Part shown: positions 18,264 through 28,690 of the stretch, in pieces
Position numbering within the stretch: the first letter of the stretch is position 1
Layout: each line of letters starts with the position of its first letter
Assembly: GCF_001584185.1 (NCBI RefSeq)
Contig: NZ_CP013234.1
Coordinates: forward strand, 4,154,001-4,218,000
DNA length: 64,000 nucleotides
Direction of reading: 5' to 3'
Source: Collimonas pratensis
Lineage (GTDB): Bacteria; Pseudomonadota; Gammaproteobacteria; Burkholderiales; Burkholderiaceae_D
Program-made: the position numbers and the translations under genes
Notes under the pieces: generated by a model
Told to the model about the DNA's origin: nothing
Database searches by the model: none
The model's input: the letters and a program-made list of their open reading frames with translations, nothing else

Positions 18264-18400
18264 CAGTCCCCCCCACGCCTGCCGGCTTCGTTAAATGCGC
18301 TGCTTTTAACGCATTTCGCAAAAACGCCAAGCCCCCAAGCGGCGCGGGGTGTGCGGGGAAAGTGGCTGCAACGGGTTGACGCAAAATGACGCACTTTGCG
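18258..18400 (-). repeat. Dispersed leader-like module, copy 2
   Basis: On the minus strand: TGCGTCATTTTGCGTCA, then GCGTTTTTGCGAAATGCG, AAAAGCAGCG and GCAGGCGTGGGGGG. It matches copy 1 at 13302-13445 block by block. The TGCGTCATTTTGCGTCA block recurs at 49800-49818. Confidence 0.65.
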
Positions 18401-18432
18401 CGGGATTTTTGCAAAAACTCGATAAGCGTTTA

Positions 18433-18452
18433 TACTGTACGCACATACAGTA
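18433..18452. promoter_or_regulatory. LexA (SOS) box
   Basis: TACTGTACGCACATACAGTA is a perfect CTGT-N8-ACAG palindrome. It is 18 bases upstream of an ATG at 18471, preceded by the ribosome-binding sequence TTTGGAGAAT. It predicts that the downstream small gene is induced by DNA damage. Confidence 0.8.
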
Positions 18453-18470
18453 GTTTGCACTTTGGAGAAT

Positions 18471-18781
18471 ATGATGCGCCTAACCAACATGAACGAATTT
18501 GATGCAGTAATTGCCCGAGCAGAACCAATTATTGCCACAATAGTCACCCGCCACCGCACCGAGGGGCAGCCCTTACCTGGTGGTTAATCCATTCGATTGA
18601 AGGCGAAGTGTTAGCCGAATTGAACCGTGCCGATGACCTCCAGCCGGCCTACATCAACTTGATTAGACATTCCGGGGTTTTCAACTACCCGCTGAATGAT
18701 GACCTGGTCGACTTTGGCGAATCAAGTGCGATTGCTTGCGCGTTTTCAATGATCTACGACGCATTTCACAGGGTTCGTTGA
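18471..18781 (+). pseudogene. Frameshifted SOS-controlled small gene
   Basis: From the ATG at 18471 (or 18474) the frame runs 38 codons and stops at 18587. Coding then continues in another frame, from about 18563 to the TGA at 18781, with protein-like text (ALTWWLIHSIEGEVLAELN, YINLIRHSGVFNYPLNDDL). Adding one G to the GGGG run at 18563-18566 restores a protein of about 103 residues. The break is either a real one-base deletion or a sequencing error in the homopolymer. No family is recognised. The LexA box directly upstream argues it was a functional SOS gene. Confidence 0.65.
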
Positions 18782-18826
18782 TTCGCTTAAGATGCAATAA
18801 AAATTCACTAACAAATTAGGATAGAC

Positions 18827-19207
18827 ATGCTCCACCATCTTTCAATTGGCGTACGCGACCTGGCACTTGCTGCAAGGCTCTATGATGCAGCGCTTGGCGC
18901 TCTCGGGTTTAAGCGTGTGTTTGAGCACGACACGGCAATTGGCTACGGAGTCGAAGAGGACAAGGATCTGCTGTGCCTGAAACTACGTCCGGATGCGGCA
19001 GCGCCCGGTCCGGGATTTCATCTCGCGTTCGCCGCGCCTTCCAGGTCATCAGTGGCGGCTTGCCACTCAGCCGCGCTGCAAGCGGGCGGTCGTGATAACG
19101 GTGCGGCTGGCTTGCGACCCGATTATGGCCCCAATTATTACGCGTGCTTTCTGATCGATCCAGACGGCTATCATATCGAAGCAGTAATCAATGCTCCTCT
19201 TCCTTGA
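18827..19207 (+). CDS. VOC-family (glyoxalase-like) protein
   Basis: A 126-residue vicinal-oxygen-chelate protein. It begins with the family start (MLHHLSIGVRDLALAARLYD), has a central FHLAFAAPS strand, and ends with NYYACFLIDPDGYHIEAV. The putative metal ligands are His3 or His4, the central His and the final Glu. Substrate unknown; relatives include dioxygenases and antibiotic-resistance proteins. It is a single gene, convergent with the KAP gene. Confidence 0.85.
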   Translation: MLHHLSIGVRDLALAARLYDAALGALGFKRVFEHDTAIGYGVEEDKDLLCLKLRPDAAAPGPGFHLAFAAPSRSSVAACHSAALQAGGRDNGAAGLRPDYGPNYYACFLIDPDGYHIEAVINAPLP

Positions 19208-19236
19208 TGACCTGTCTTGAAGACTGATGCCGGTAA

Positions 19237-20715
19237 CTATTGCTTAATAAATCCACCGGCATGTTGGACTAGGTGAAAATAGATGGAATAATCTGGCGTA
19301 AATGTGCCCCCGCTTTGTGCACCCTTTATATCGTAGACTAAGTTCTGCGGAAAAATTCGAACGTTGAGCTGCTTCGAATTGCGAGCGCTATAGCTCAGGT
19401 TAAGATCATCGAAATAAATTTTCGCTATCTGATTCAACGAAATTATATTAACTGCGGATCCGTCATCGCTCATTAATGCTATGGCTCCAAATCCAGCAAC
19501 TCTATCAAGAGTTTTGAATCCGGTTTCATCCGACAGATTTCGTGTCTTCGCTATTTTTTCAAAAACCGCTGGATTTTTTTGATATATGACGGTTAAAAAT
19601 ATCAAGAAAAATATGTGAACTGGTTTTCCTTCCAGACTCAAAAAAGCAGCTTCCAAAATAGTCGCAATCTGAAGTTGGTCGCGTAGGCCCAATGCAAAAG
19701 AATCCGCGTGCATTTCGAGAACTAAGCTTAATATTTCGACTGGAGTTTGCCCGATTGGAACTTGGCCGTTGGGCGCATGACTGTAGCTCAAACCATGAAC
19801 AATGTTCTGGATCTCTGGAAGTGCCATCCTGTTAAACAGTAAATTCGCAAATTGAATATTGCTCGGCTCTCGCAAAGAATATTGCAAATCAAAGAACCTT
19901 TTCAAATATCGCTGGCCGTCAAAGCCTGTGCCATAAACTGCTTTCACAGATTCGCCGAGTTGTTGGATATTTGTGGCAATGATGAAAAAAACTCCAGGTA
20001 CACCGAAAAGATGTTTAATCCCTTCGAGTAACTCAATGGCGTAATCGGGTCTGCAACGATCCAATTCGTCGACAAAAATTAGTAGCGGCAATTGGACGCC
20101 GCTAACTTTTTCCAACGCTTCAATTAGCTTTGATAATTTCTCTTTGAACTCTACGATTAATTTTTTTATTGTGTTATGTCCCGCGAGCGCTTTGTCGATA
20201 GCCTTCTTTAATTTTTGTTGAAAGTCCTTAAATTCACTTGCCGCGCCTTCAATATTCCCCATCTGACCATCGCTATCGGCGGCAGAAATCAGAGCCTGAA
20301 TATGGGTCGCTGACATGCCGACAAAATGCTTTGCTGCAGCACTGGCAAGCACAGTTAATACTGGTTTATAGACATTTTTTATTTTTTTGATTGCAGCCGT
20401 TTTTACTTTATCGCCGACGGAAATATGTTTGAAATATTCTTTGAGACCTGTATCAAATTCAGCAATAAAAGCTAAAAGTGGATCTTCGGTAAAATCGTTT
20501 TGCCAAGCGTTGAAGAACACTGTTGGATGCATCTCAAATAAGGCCTGGTCCTTCCACCGTTCGAGCATGAACGATTTTCCGTATCCCCATTCGGCGTTGA
20601 CCGCAAGCACAAATCCAGATTCTTTCTTTTTTGCTCCGTAGCGCTTGACCAAATATTTCTGTAGATAGAATGCGTCCTCTTTCCGCTCAAGGACATCGTC
20701 TGGTAATCCCCCCAT
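19237..20715 (-). CDS. KAP-family P-loop NTPase, 5' end replaced by IS sequence
   Basis: As annotated, 492 residues. The first five (MGGLP) are encoded by the terminal repeat of the adjacent IS. Walker A is AEWGYGKSF at 41-49, the KAP-typical FNAW at 68-71, Walker B LLIFVDELDRCRPD with Asp216/Glu217, and a sensor-like ATN at 247-249. KAP NTPases are often membrane-associated and some act in phage exclusion. No strong membrane segment is seen here. Removing the IS puts this frame in register with the PAAR gene upstream, so it may be the C-terminal part of a larger protein. Confidence 0.85.
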   Translation of the reverse strand: MGGLPDDVLERKEDAFYLQKYLVKRYGAKKKESGFVLAVNAEWGYGKSFMLERWKDQALFEMHPTVFFNAWQNDFTEDPLLAFIAEFDTGLKEYFKHISVGDKVKTAAIKKIKNVYKPVLTVLASAAAKHFVGMSATHIQALISAADSDGQMGNIEGAASEFKDFQQKLKKAIDKALAGHNTIKKLIVEFKEKLSKLIEALEKVSGVQLPLLIFVDELDRCRPDYAIELLEGIKHLFGVPGVFFIIATNIQQLGESVKAVYGTGFDGQRYLKRFFDLQYSLREPSNIQFANLLFNRMALPEIQNIVHGLSYSHAPNGQVPIGQTPVEILSLVLEMHADSFALGLRDQLQIATILEAAFLSLEGKPVHIFFLIFLTVIYQKNPAVFEKIAKTRNLSDETGFKTLDRVAGFGAIALMSDDGSAVNIISLNQIAKIYFDDLNLSYSARNSKQLNVRIFPQNLVYDIKGAQSGGTFTPDYSIYFHLVQHAGGFIKQ

Positions 20716-20740
20716 TTTTAAGCAAAGTTAAAAGTAGAGG

Positions 20741-21568
20741 CTAAGCCGCAAGGGCCAATTTCTGCTTCGGGGTGATGCCGCCGAGCGCCATGTTCGGGCG
20801 TTCGTGATTGTAAGTCCAGAGCCATTTCGTCGCAAATTCCTGAACCTCCTCGACGGATTCGAACAGGTAATGTGCGAGCCAGTCATAGCGAACCGTTCTG
20901 TTGTAGCGCTCGATATAAGCATTCTGTTGTGGCTGTCCTGGTTGAATAAAACTGATTTGGATGCCGTGCTTTTCCGCCCACGCGGCCAGTGTCGAACTGA
21001 TGTATTCGGGCCCGTTGTCACAGCGGATCGTCGTCGGCTTTCCCCGCCATTCGATAATTTGGTCAAGCGACCGAACGACGCGGGCTGCCGGCAGGGAGAA
21101 ATCGACGTCAATGCCTAAGCCTTCACGATTAAAATCGTCAATGACGTTGAACAGGCGGATGCTACGCCCATCCGACAATTGATCGTGCATGAAGTCCATG
21201 GACCAGACGTCGTTGATCGACGTTGGTACCGACAACGGTTCAGGCTTTGCTCTGGTAAGCCGCTTTTTTGGTTTGATTCGCAAATTCAACTCTAGCTCTC
21301 GATATATCCGATAGACGCGCTTGTGGTTCCAGCCGAATCCTTTGACATTGCGCAGATACAGGAAGCAAAGGCCGAAGCCCCAGTTTCGCTGGTTCGCGGT
21401 CAGCCGGATTAACCAGTCCGCGACACGCTCGTTATCTTCCGATAGCTTTGCCTTGTAGCGATAGCAGGTCTGGCTGATCGCGAAAGTCGCGCATGCGCTG
21501 CTGACGCTGATTCCATGCGCTCGGACTGCCGTTTGTGCCATCTCACGTCGGTGAGATGGCTTCACCAC
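20741..21568 (-). CDS. IS3-family transposase OrfB
   Basis: A 275-residue rve-type integrase core with a DDE pattern: [19 protein letters not shown] and the glutamate in [13 protein letters not shown]. The frame starts without an ATG and overlaps orfA. It is expected as an OrfAB fusion by -1 frameshifting on the run of seven A before GTGG. Confidence 0.93.
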   Translation of the reverse strand: MVKPSHRREMAQTAVRAHGISVSSACATFAISQTCYRYKAKLSEDNERVADWLIRLTANQRNWGFGLCFLYLRNVKGFGWNHKRVYRIYRELELNLRIKPKKRLTRAKPEPLSVPTSINDVWSMDFMHDQLSDGRSIRLFNVIDDFNREGLGIDVDFSLPAARVVRSLDQIIEWRGKPTTIRCDNGPEYISSTLAAWAEKHGIQISFIQPGQPQQNAYIERYNRTVRYDWLAHYLFESVEEVQEFATKWLWTYNHERPNMALGGITPKQKLALAA

Positions 21569-21828
21569 TTTTTTTGCATCGCCTCCGAAATGATCTCGGC
21601 CTTCAGCTTCTCTTCGGCGTACATCTTCTTGAGTCGACGGTTCTCATCTTCCAACTCTTTCATCCGCGTCATCATCGACGCGTCCATGCCACCGTATTTG
21701 CTCCGCCACTTGTAGAACGAGGCCGAACTCATCCCGTGCTCACGACAAAGCTCCGGCACTGGCGTGCCAGCCTCGGCCTGCTTCAAGATGTTGATGATCT
21801 GACTTTCGGTAAAGCGTGATGTCTTCAT
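21562..21828 (-). CDS. IS3-family transposase OrfA
   Basis: An 88-residue helix-turn-helix protein ([20 protein letters not shown]) ending in a leucine-rich coiled helix ([20 protein letters not shown]). The ATG at 21828, preceded by GAGGAAG, is preferred to the TTG at 21843. It ends in the A-rich slippery region shared with orfB. Confidence 0.93.
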   Translation of the reverse strand: MKTSRFTESQIINILKQAEAGTPVPELCREHGMSSASFYKWRSKYGGMDASMMTRMKELEDENRRLKKMYAEEKLKAEIISEAMQKKW

Positions 21829-21868
21829 GTAAAACTTCCTCAAAATCGCATTTAAGAAAATTCTACTT

Positions 21869-22261
21869 TTAACTGATACTTTTTTGTGGGGGGATTACCG
21901 CTCCTGCACTAGTCAGCAAAGTACTAACTGCGGCGGTCGCGCTCGGCGCTATTCCAGCTCCTTGAGCCATATCATCATATTGATGGGTGCTCGTGGATGT
22001 GGCGATCATTCGCGGCGGCTTCGGACATTTACAGAGCAAAATATCGTGATCCAGCGCGATTTCGCCCATAAAATTCATCCTTCGGGGACCACCTGCTTTG
22101 GCGATCATACCAATGCTTTTGCAGGCCTCGCAGTATGCTTTGCTGCCGATTAGTGCGGCGCGAATGTTGTTTCCAACGGTCACTGTGACCGCAGGGTTCG
22201 GGAGAATGTAACCACCAGTTTCTGGCTTATCCGGCTCACACAGCCAATTTCTCATTACCAT
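21869..22261 (-). CDS. PAAR-domain protein (T6SS spike tip), 3' end cut by IS
   Basis: The first ~95 residues match the PAAR-type proteins that cap type VI secretion spikes (DKPETGGYI, ALIGSKAYCEACKSIG, AKAGGPRRMNFMGEIALDHD, LLCKCPKPP). Residues about 96-122 are a Ser/Thr/Ala linker. The final residues (VIPPQKSIS) come from the IS end, so the natural C-terminus is lost. PAAR proteins often carry a C-terminal effector. Removal of the IS joins this frame to the KAP NTPase. AGG lies 7 bases before the ATG at 22261. Confidence 0.8.
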   Translation of the reverse strand: MVMRNWLCEPDKPETGGYILPNPAVTVTVGNNIRAALIGSKAYCEACKSIGMIAKAGGPRRMNFMGEIALDHDILLCKCPKPPRMIATSTSTHQYDDMAQGAGIAPSATAAVSTLLTSAGAVIPPQKSIS

Positions 22262-22321
22262 GTCACGCCTGCTTTCTGATGCGTATCAAAAACCTAATTC
22301 TGCCACGGTAATGCGTATTTG

Positions 22322-22450
22322 CTAAGATTTCTCACGGGGAATGTTGCGATTATGCGAATCTCGATAGATGTTGAGGCCATCAACCATCACTGAATCGAGT
22401 TGTTTATATGCCACCATTTCAACAGACTTTGAATGGCGCGGCGCAGTCAT
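22322..22450 (-). CDS. Small ORF behind leader module copy 3
   Basis: A 42-codon frame not covered by longer open frames. It starts with ATG directly after the GCAGGCGTGGTGGGGGG block and reads MTAPRHSKSVEMVAYKQLDS at its start. The composition looks coding. It is not recognised and may be a truncated end of a larger gene. Its position behind the dispersed module suggests that module supplies promoter and ribosome-binding site. Confidence 0.35.
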   Translation of the reverse strand: MTAPRHSKSVEMVAYKQLDSVMVDGLNIYRDSHNRNIPREKS

Positions 22451-22520
22451 CCCCCCACCACGCCTGCCCACTAAATGGGATGCTTTCGACTCAAATTTTT
22501 AAAATAGGCGCACATAGGAG
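22435..22520 (-). repeat. Dispersed leader-like module, copy 3
   Basis: On the minus strand: CCTATGTGCG, AAAAATTTGAGTCG, GGGCAGGCGTGGTGG, then an ATG. The same order with the same spacing is at 49685-49765. It shares the terminal GCAGGCGTGG block with copies 1 and 2. Confidence 0.65.
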
Positions 22521-22734
22521 GGAGCAACTCAGGAGGGGCGGGAATCCTTACAAGCTTTTGGGGATCGGCTGATTGAGATTTAATTTCAATTTTCGGATCA
22601 TTAACAAAGCAATAAGGCGTATTTAGTTCTTTAAGAATGGCAGAAATCGGCGTGCTGAAAACTTGCCTCAATAGTTGGCAAGCAATCTCGCACAAACATG
22701 GATGCATGGAGCGAAATGCAAATGAAATGAGCAA
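22471..22734 (-). CDS. Hypothetical small protein
   Basis: An 87-codon frame with a partly protein-like middle (ILKELNTPYCFVNDPKIEIK). It overlaps the dispersed module at its 3' end and an open frame on the other strand. No ribosome-binding site stands out. No family is recognised. Confidence 0.25.
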   Translation of the reverse strand: MLISFAFRSMHPCLCEIACQLLRQVFSTPISAILKELNTPYCFVNDPKIEIKSQSADPQKLVRIPAPPELLPPMCAYFKNLSRKHPI

Positions 22735-22915
22735 TTCGTCACAAAAATTTCCCGGGCCAATATCTTCATCTCGCCTGTTACCTGGTTCCGTTCCAGGAAG
22801 CGAGGTCGTCTTTATTGCCCGGCGCCAGGACGCATCGATTCCTGGCGTGAAGAAGATTGCCAGTCAATTATCAGTATTACCTTAGGTTTTTTTACCCTTT
22901 CTATCCAGGAAAAAT

Positions 22916-24055
22916 ATGTTGAAGTGTAACTCCAACCTTGTTTTGTGCCTCGTAACCCTGATGCTTTTGTACAGATTCGCATATGCAGAGCCAGGCGTAA
23001 CCGAAAGCACCATTACGATAGGTATGTCAAGTCCGTTGTCTGGACCAAATGGGGCGTATGGACTGGAGATGCATGAGGCAATTAGCGCTCTAATTGCCAA
23101 GACGAACGAAGAAGGCGGAATATACGGCCGCGCAATTGAACTGATCACAATCGATGATGGCTACGAACCTGAACGCGCAGTCGCCAATACAGAAAAGCTA
23201 TTGAATGAGAAGAAAGTATTTGCTCTGATAGGTTATTACGGGTCTTCTTCAACTACGGCTGCAATGAAAGTATTTTCCGTAGCAAAAGCTCCATTGGTCG
23301 GTGCAATCAGCGGTGCCGATACGCTTCGTACGCCTGTTGAACGTTACATGTTCAATGCGCGTGCAAGTTATGCGGATGAAACGACTGCGATCGTCAATCA
23401 ACTAGTATCGATCGGTTTAACCAAAATCGCGGTATTTTACCAAAATGACGGATTTGGCAAATCGGGATTGAATGGCGTCAGCCAAGCTCTCAAAAAGCAT
23501 AATATGCAACCCGTTGTTATAGGAGTTGTGGAACGAAACTCGCTCGATGTAGCGGCTGCCGTAGCGACCATTTCCGCTGCAAAGCCCCAGGCAGTCATCA
23601 TGGTGACTTTGTATAAACCTACTGCTGCATTTGTTAAGCAAATGAAAGCTTTGGGTGTTTATACACAGTTTACGACGCTCTCGCCAGTTGGCGCAGATTT
23701 GCTTGCTAAAGAACTGGGAACGGATGCACGTGGCATCGCTATTTCACAAGTGATGCCGTATCCTTGGGATGACACTCTTCCGATTGTAAAAGAATATCAA
23801 CGCGTTATGAAAAAACAGAATAAGAATTACAAGCCATCTTATTATGGCCTTGAAGGTTTTATCAATGCTCGCATTTTAATTGAAGGGCTGAAAAAAGCTG
23901 GGAAACAGCCCGATCGGGAAAAACTGGTCGATGCTCTGGATTCAGGCAACCTGGACATCGGAGGATACATCGTTAAGTATTCATCCGATACACATAACGG
24001 TTCCAAGTTCGTCGAATTGACAGTACTTGGGAACTCTGGTCACCTACTTCACTAA
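22916..24055 (+). CDS. Branched-chain amino-acid-type ABC substrate-binding protein
   Basis: A 379-residue periplasmic binding protein of the LivJ/type I fold. A signal peptide ends near YRFAYA (about 24). The mature start (ITIGMSSPLSGPNGAYG) is the hallmark of Peripla_BP_6 proteins and is followed by EGGIYGRAIELITIDD and the lobe-hinge region. No permease or ATPase genes are nearby, so it is an orphan receptor. It may feed a transporter encoded elsewhere or serve a sensor. Start codon context is weak (ATATG after a purine run). Confidence 0.88.
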   Translation: MLKCNSNLVLCLVTLMLLYRFAYAEPGVTESTITIGMSSPLSGPNGAYGLEMHEAISALIAKTNEEGGIYGRAIELITIDDGYEPERAVANTEKLLNEKKVFALIGYYGSSSTTAAMKVFSVAKAPLVGAISGADTLRTPVERYMFNARASYADETTAIVNQLVSIGLTKIAVFYQNDGFGKSGLNGVSQALKKHNMQPVVIGVVERNSLDVAAAVATISAAKPQAVIMVTLYKPTAAFVKQMKALGVYTQFTTLSPVGADLLAKELGTDARGIAISQVMPYPWDDTLPIVKEYQRVMKKQNKNYKPSYYGLEGFINARILIEGLKKAGKQPDREKLVDALDSGNLDIGGYIVKYSSDTHNGSKFVELTVLGNSGHLLH

Positions 24056-24701
24056 CATAGTAGTCGCGGTTCGAATGCTAACAATTGGGTCCAATGCTTT
24101 TTATGTGCGTTAATGGAAATTAATGGTATGCAGCATACTTACCACTGCCGCTGGCAAAAGCGACAAGGAACTTCAAGTAGCAAAGGACAGCGCGAACAAC
24201 GCACAGCGCGGTATTGTGCGATTCCAGACTGAGGCGCAAACGTTGCGTGGGTTGCTCGATGCGAAAACAGGCGCAGTCAAGTCGGCACAGACACGGCGAT
24301 CAGCAAAATAACGCATCCGCGTAAAACATTTTTGATGCCAAAAAATTCATTGCTATTAATGATTTAGACCACTTTTTGGCGAAAAAATCGCGAATCCCGG
24401 CCAGCCCTCAATTTGGCGGCGCGCGGGGAGAATCAGGGCAGCGCTGTTCCGCTGCAAGTGCGGTAATGGATATAGCTTAAATTCCCGTAAAAGATGTCTT
24501 GACTGACGGGTCCACTTTGCAGTGACACCATTCATGTGTCCTGAATTATAGAGAAAGGAGGCGTTTCGTTATCTTCAGTAGTGATGCAACAAAGACATAT
24601 TTATGTATAAAACAGAAGAAGATCTGTCAATAAACAGGCATCGAGAGCAATAGGGTATACGAGCAAGAAATAGAAGAGATAATTCTAATCTGGAGACAAA
24701 A
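24056..24701. other. AT-rich gap with one doubtful small ORF
   Basis: The only frame of note is 24123-24311 (62 codons; KSDKELQVAKDSANNAQRG), an Ala/Gln-rich helix-like stretch that could be the end of a decayed gene. No RNA gene or IS end was recognised. The last 150 bases are AT-rich and probably carry the promoter of the next gene. Confidence 0.4.
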
Positions 24702-26657
24702 ATGACTAGCATCAATACTAACAAGCTAATTCCGCGTTTAATACGGAAAATGCTAACAATTACATTCGCTAGTGTAGCGTTTTTTTTTGGGGTTCCCCTG
24801 ACAACCCAAGCTACATCAACAGCTGCACCAACAATATGCCAAGCCCAATCGGGTGCGTCGTGGTGTTCGAATCAAGCGCCTGGCCCTGTTAATAATGGGT
24901 ACCATTCTTTAACATGGACAAATCTCAATAAAAACCTTGTTGAAATCACAGTCGCTAACGACATGGCATGGGGTATTGATAGTAATACTGATCTTTGGCA
25001 GTTGCCAGATTTCAAATCTGGCATAGTATGGACAAAAGTCGCTCATGGCGTCAAAAAAATTGCGTCTAATGGCAATTTGCTTTGTCAAATAAGCACCGAC
25101 AGTTATATTTATTGTTCTACTTCATTAGCGCCACCATCCACTGCTGATGCCAATGGCTACCATAGCATTTCTTGGTTAAAGACAAAAATCAACACGATGT
25201 CGACGATAGCTTTGGGTATAGGTAATAAGATTTGGGGGATAGATTCTAATCAGAACCTATATTTATATAATGATTATACCAATCCAGTTCCCGCTAATAC
25301 TTACAAAGTCGCAGCCAATGTTTATGAGATCGCAACCGATGGCAGTGTGTTATGCCAAAAAAACGTATCGAGAAATGGAAGTGAAAGCTATTGTAGTAAC
25401 TCGCTAGTGCCATCGGTAACTAAAGATAGCAACGGTTATAATAATTTATCTTGGACCGATTTAGGGACGTCATATTCAAGTCTGGCCGTCACAGGCGGTC
25501 AAGTATGGGGAGTAAGCCCGACCTCACCATTTGATGTGTGGTACATGCCTGATTACACGAACAAATCTTCATGGTATAAAATTGCCTCAGGTGGCGTCAA
25601 AGTTGCTGTTGCTTCTGCACCGTCTACAGTTTCCGTTATAAATCCTTTCGCAAGTGATGAAGTGCCTGTTTTGATCTTCATGGGGCAGAGTAATTCTGCA
25701 GGAATGAATGCGATACCATCAAGTTTTACGTTAACCAATGCTCCGAACGTATGGGGAATCACTAACGTTGGATGGAATTATATGGCCGGCAATGGAAATG
25801 GCACTACGCCTGCTTTTACTAGTGCCATATCAACTATTAGTTCAGTAAGTTGGTCTCATTGGACTGACTCGTCTAGCGGTAATGACATGAATCTTGGCTT
25901 CAATAATAAAGGAAGCGGAAATGCGGCAGATTTTGCTGCATACCAGTGGCAATCTCTAATCAATGCAGGAAACAAGTTACCTGATTTGCATATTATCCAC
26001 ATCGGCTGGCCAAGTCAGGGTATTGATCCATTGGATTATTATGATCCAAATGCAGCAAACTGGGTCAAGCATGGGGTCAATCTTTGGCAGCCAGGGTTAG
26101 ACACATCAAAGCAACCATCTTATGCACTCGCTCCTTTTGCCAGACGAATTCTGTATCTAGCCCTACGCGATATTATGAATTCTGGGAAGGTTCCTCGGAT
26201 TATTGGAATGCAATGGAATCAATGGGAGGCTGAGGCGGATAATACAACTGCGGCATCTAAAAAGTCAGCCACAACAGTCGCAAATGCCCCTGGCAATTAT
26301 GCGACATTGTTTAAAGGTTTTTATGATGCAGTAGGAGCCCATTTCCCCATACAAATCGTTAAGCCTCTATCTACAGCCGCAGTGTTTAATGGATACACAC
26401 CGACAATGCAAAAAGTCTTTTCTGATTTGATGGCCGCTGCTCCATCAGACTACTCGATCATTGATGCTTCCACTACCGTCGTCAGCCCTAACTCTATTTA
26501 TACAGGTGGTAGTTTGGGGGGCGGGGATGGCAGCGTCCATTACAACCTTGATACACACAAATGGTTTGCTGCGCAGGCAATAAACACCTGCCTAGTAAAT
26601 GGAAAATGTGGAACTCGTATTTTATCTACAATATTACCCGGGACTGCGCCCAACTAA
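24702..26657 (+). CDS. Secreted tectonin-like propeller fused to SGNH/sialate-esterase-like hydrolase
   Basis: A 651-residue exported protein with a signal peptide ending near TTQATS (about 38). Residues about 40-310 hold four or so repeats with the pattern NGYHSLTWTNL ... WGIDSN ... KVA..V..I, resembling tectonin-type beta-propeller blades. The C-terminal half starts with block I VLIFMGQSNSAG (Ser about 330) and ends with GGDGSVHYN (Asp about 609, His about 612), as in carbohydrate esterases of the SGNH/DUF303 group. Base composition is far more AT-rich than the flanks. The likely role is deacetylation of an extracellular glycan bound by the propeller (inference). Confidence 0.75.
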   Translation: MTSINTNKLIPRLIRKMLTITFASVAFFFGVPLTTQATSTAAPTICQAQSGASWCSNQAPGPVNNGYHSLTWTNLNKNLVEITVANDMAWGIDSNTDLWQLPDFKSGIVWTKVAHGVKKIASNGNLLCQISTDSYIYCSTSLAPPSTADANGYHSISWLKTKINTMSTIALGIGNKIWGIDSNQNLYLYNDYTNPVPANTYKVAANVYEIATDGSVLCQKNVSRNGSESYCSNSLVPSVTKDSNGYNNLSWTDLGTSYSSLAVTGGQVWGVSPTSPFDVWYMPDYTNKSSWYKIASGGVKVAVASAPSTVSVINPFASDEVPVLIFMGQSNSAGMNAIPSSFTLTNAPNVWGITNVGWNYMAGNGNGTTPAFTSAISTISSVSWSHWTDSSSGNDMNLGFNNKGSGNAADFAAYQWQSLINAGNKLPDLHIIHIGWPSQGIDPLDYYDPNAANWVKHGVNLWQPGLDTSKQPSYALAPFARRILYLALRDIMNSGKVPRIIGMQWNQWEAEADNTTAASKKSATTVANAPGNYATLFKGFYDAVGAHFPIQIVKPLSTAAVFNGYTPTMQKVFSDLMAAAPSDYSIIDASTTVVSPNSIYTGGSLGGGDGSVHYNLDTHKWFAAQAINTCLVNGKCGTRILSTILPGTAPN

Positions 26658-26868
26658 CCCTGTAGCAAGATAATACATTCCCCCACTTGTCCTGAAATGA
26701 GCCAGTGGGGAGTAATGCCGTTCCTCGTTCAAGAGAGCGACTAACCTGGATCTTAAGGGCACCTCTAAAAACCTCCCCAGTTCTGGCATGATGTTGGCAG
26801 ACAGACAATCCCATTGCTTCAGAGTCAGTAATTTTGTAGTGGTCTAATTTGCCCGGACACCTCGATAG

Positions 26869-28076
<1,208 letters not shown>

Positions 28077-28084
28077 CCACTACA

Positions 28085-28128
28085 ATAGTGACCGTTGTAA
28101 AAAATTGTTTTTTCAAAAAAAATGTCAT
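28085..28128 (-). pseudogene. IS-truncated copy of the small lipoprotein gene
   Basis: Reading leftwards from the ATG at 28128 the frame gives MTFFLKKQFFTTVT before running into the IS end. The intact gene at 28691-28816 starts MTFLFKKQFFITIS. The two 5' regions form an inverted repeat of about 45 bp, so this is a second copy cut off by the IS3-type insertion. Confidence 0.6.
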
Positions 28129-28690
28129 TTTATTCAAAAGAAAAAGGTGTCCGTAAGAATAATTTTTCCATCTTACCAAAAGGGAAAAAATTACTTTTCC
28201 ATAAGGAATTTCGAATGGTAATAAGGTGCGGGGTCGACACGTGCGCAGCCATCTTCGGGGGACACCACCAGCACAATCCGTGCCATATGCAATTTCCAAC
28301 ATGAAGCCGGATGAATCAAAAGAGCATGCCGAAACCGTGAAGTAACTTTGACCGAAGGACGAAAACCCGACAAATTTTGGGTATGGCAAGCGGGTCAAAC
28401 TGACAGGTCAATGCAGCAAGCAAAAGAACAAACTGGATTTTCGTTGTTTCGAATTTTGAGTGCGGTTATTTGGGCCTGTTCAAGTTAAACGAGACTGCCC
28501 AGTCGGTGTTAGCGCTAACAAAATGTGTCAGTTTTTTTGTTTTTCGGTCAATTTTCTGTCCATATCCTGCTGGCACAAGGTCGAATCACCTTCGGCCTTT
28601 TCGCCTGAATTCCTACTGCGTGTTCGATATTCGATATGGTACGGATAGTGTCAAGGCATTTCCATATGGTAACTATCGCATACGAAAAAT

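Larger units (their letters stand above)
20702..21899 (-). mobile_element. IS3-family (IS407-like) element, copy 1
   Basis: 1198 bp between terminal repeats GGTAATCCCCCCA and their complement, with orfA and orfB on the minus strand. The copy at 43385-44582 has the same length, opposite orientation and nearly identical proteins (one visible Thr/Ala difference near the start of orfB). No target duplication is visible: the flanks are TCT on the left and GCT on the right. It interrupts the PAAR/KAP frame. Confidence 0.92.
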
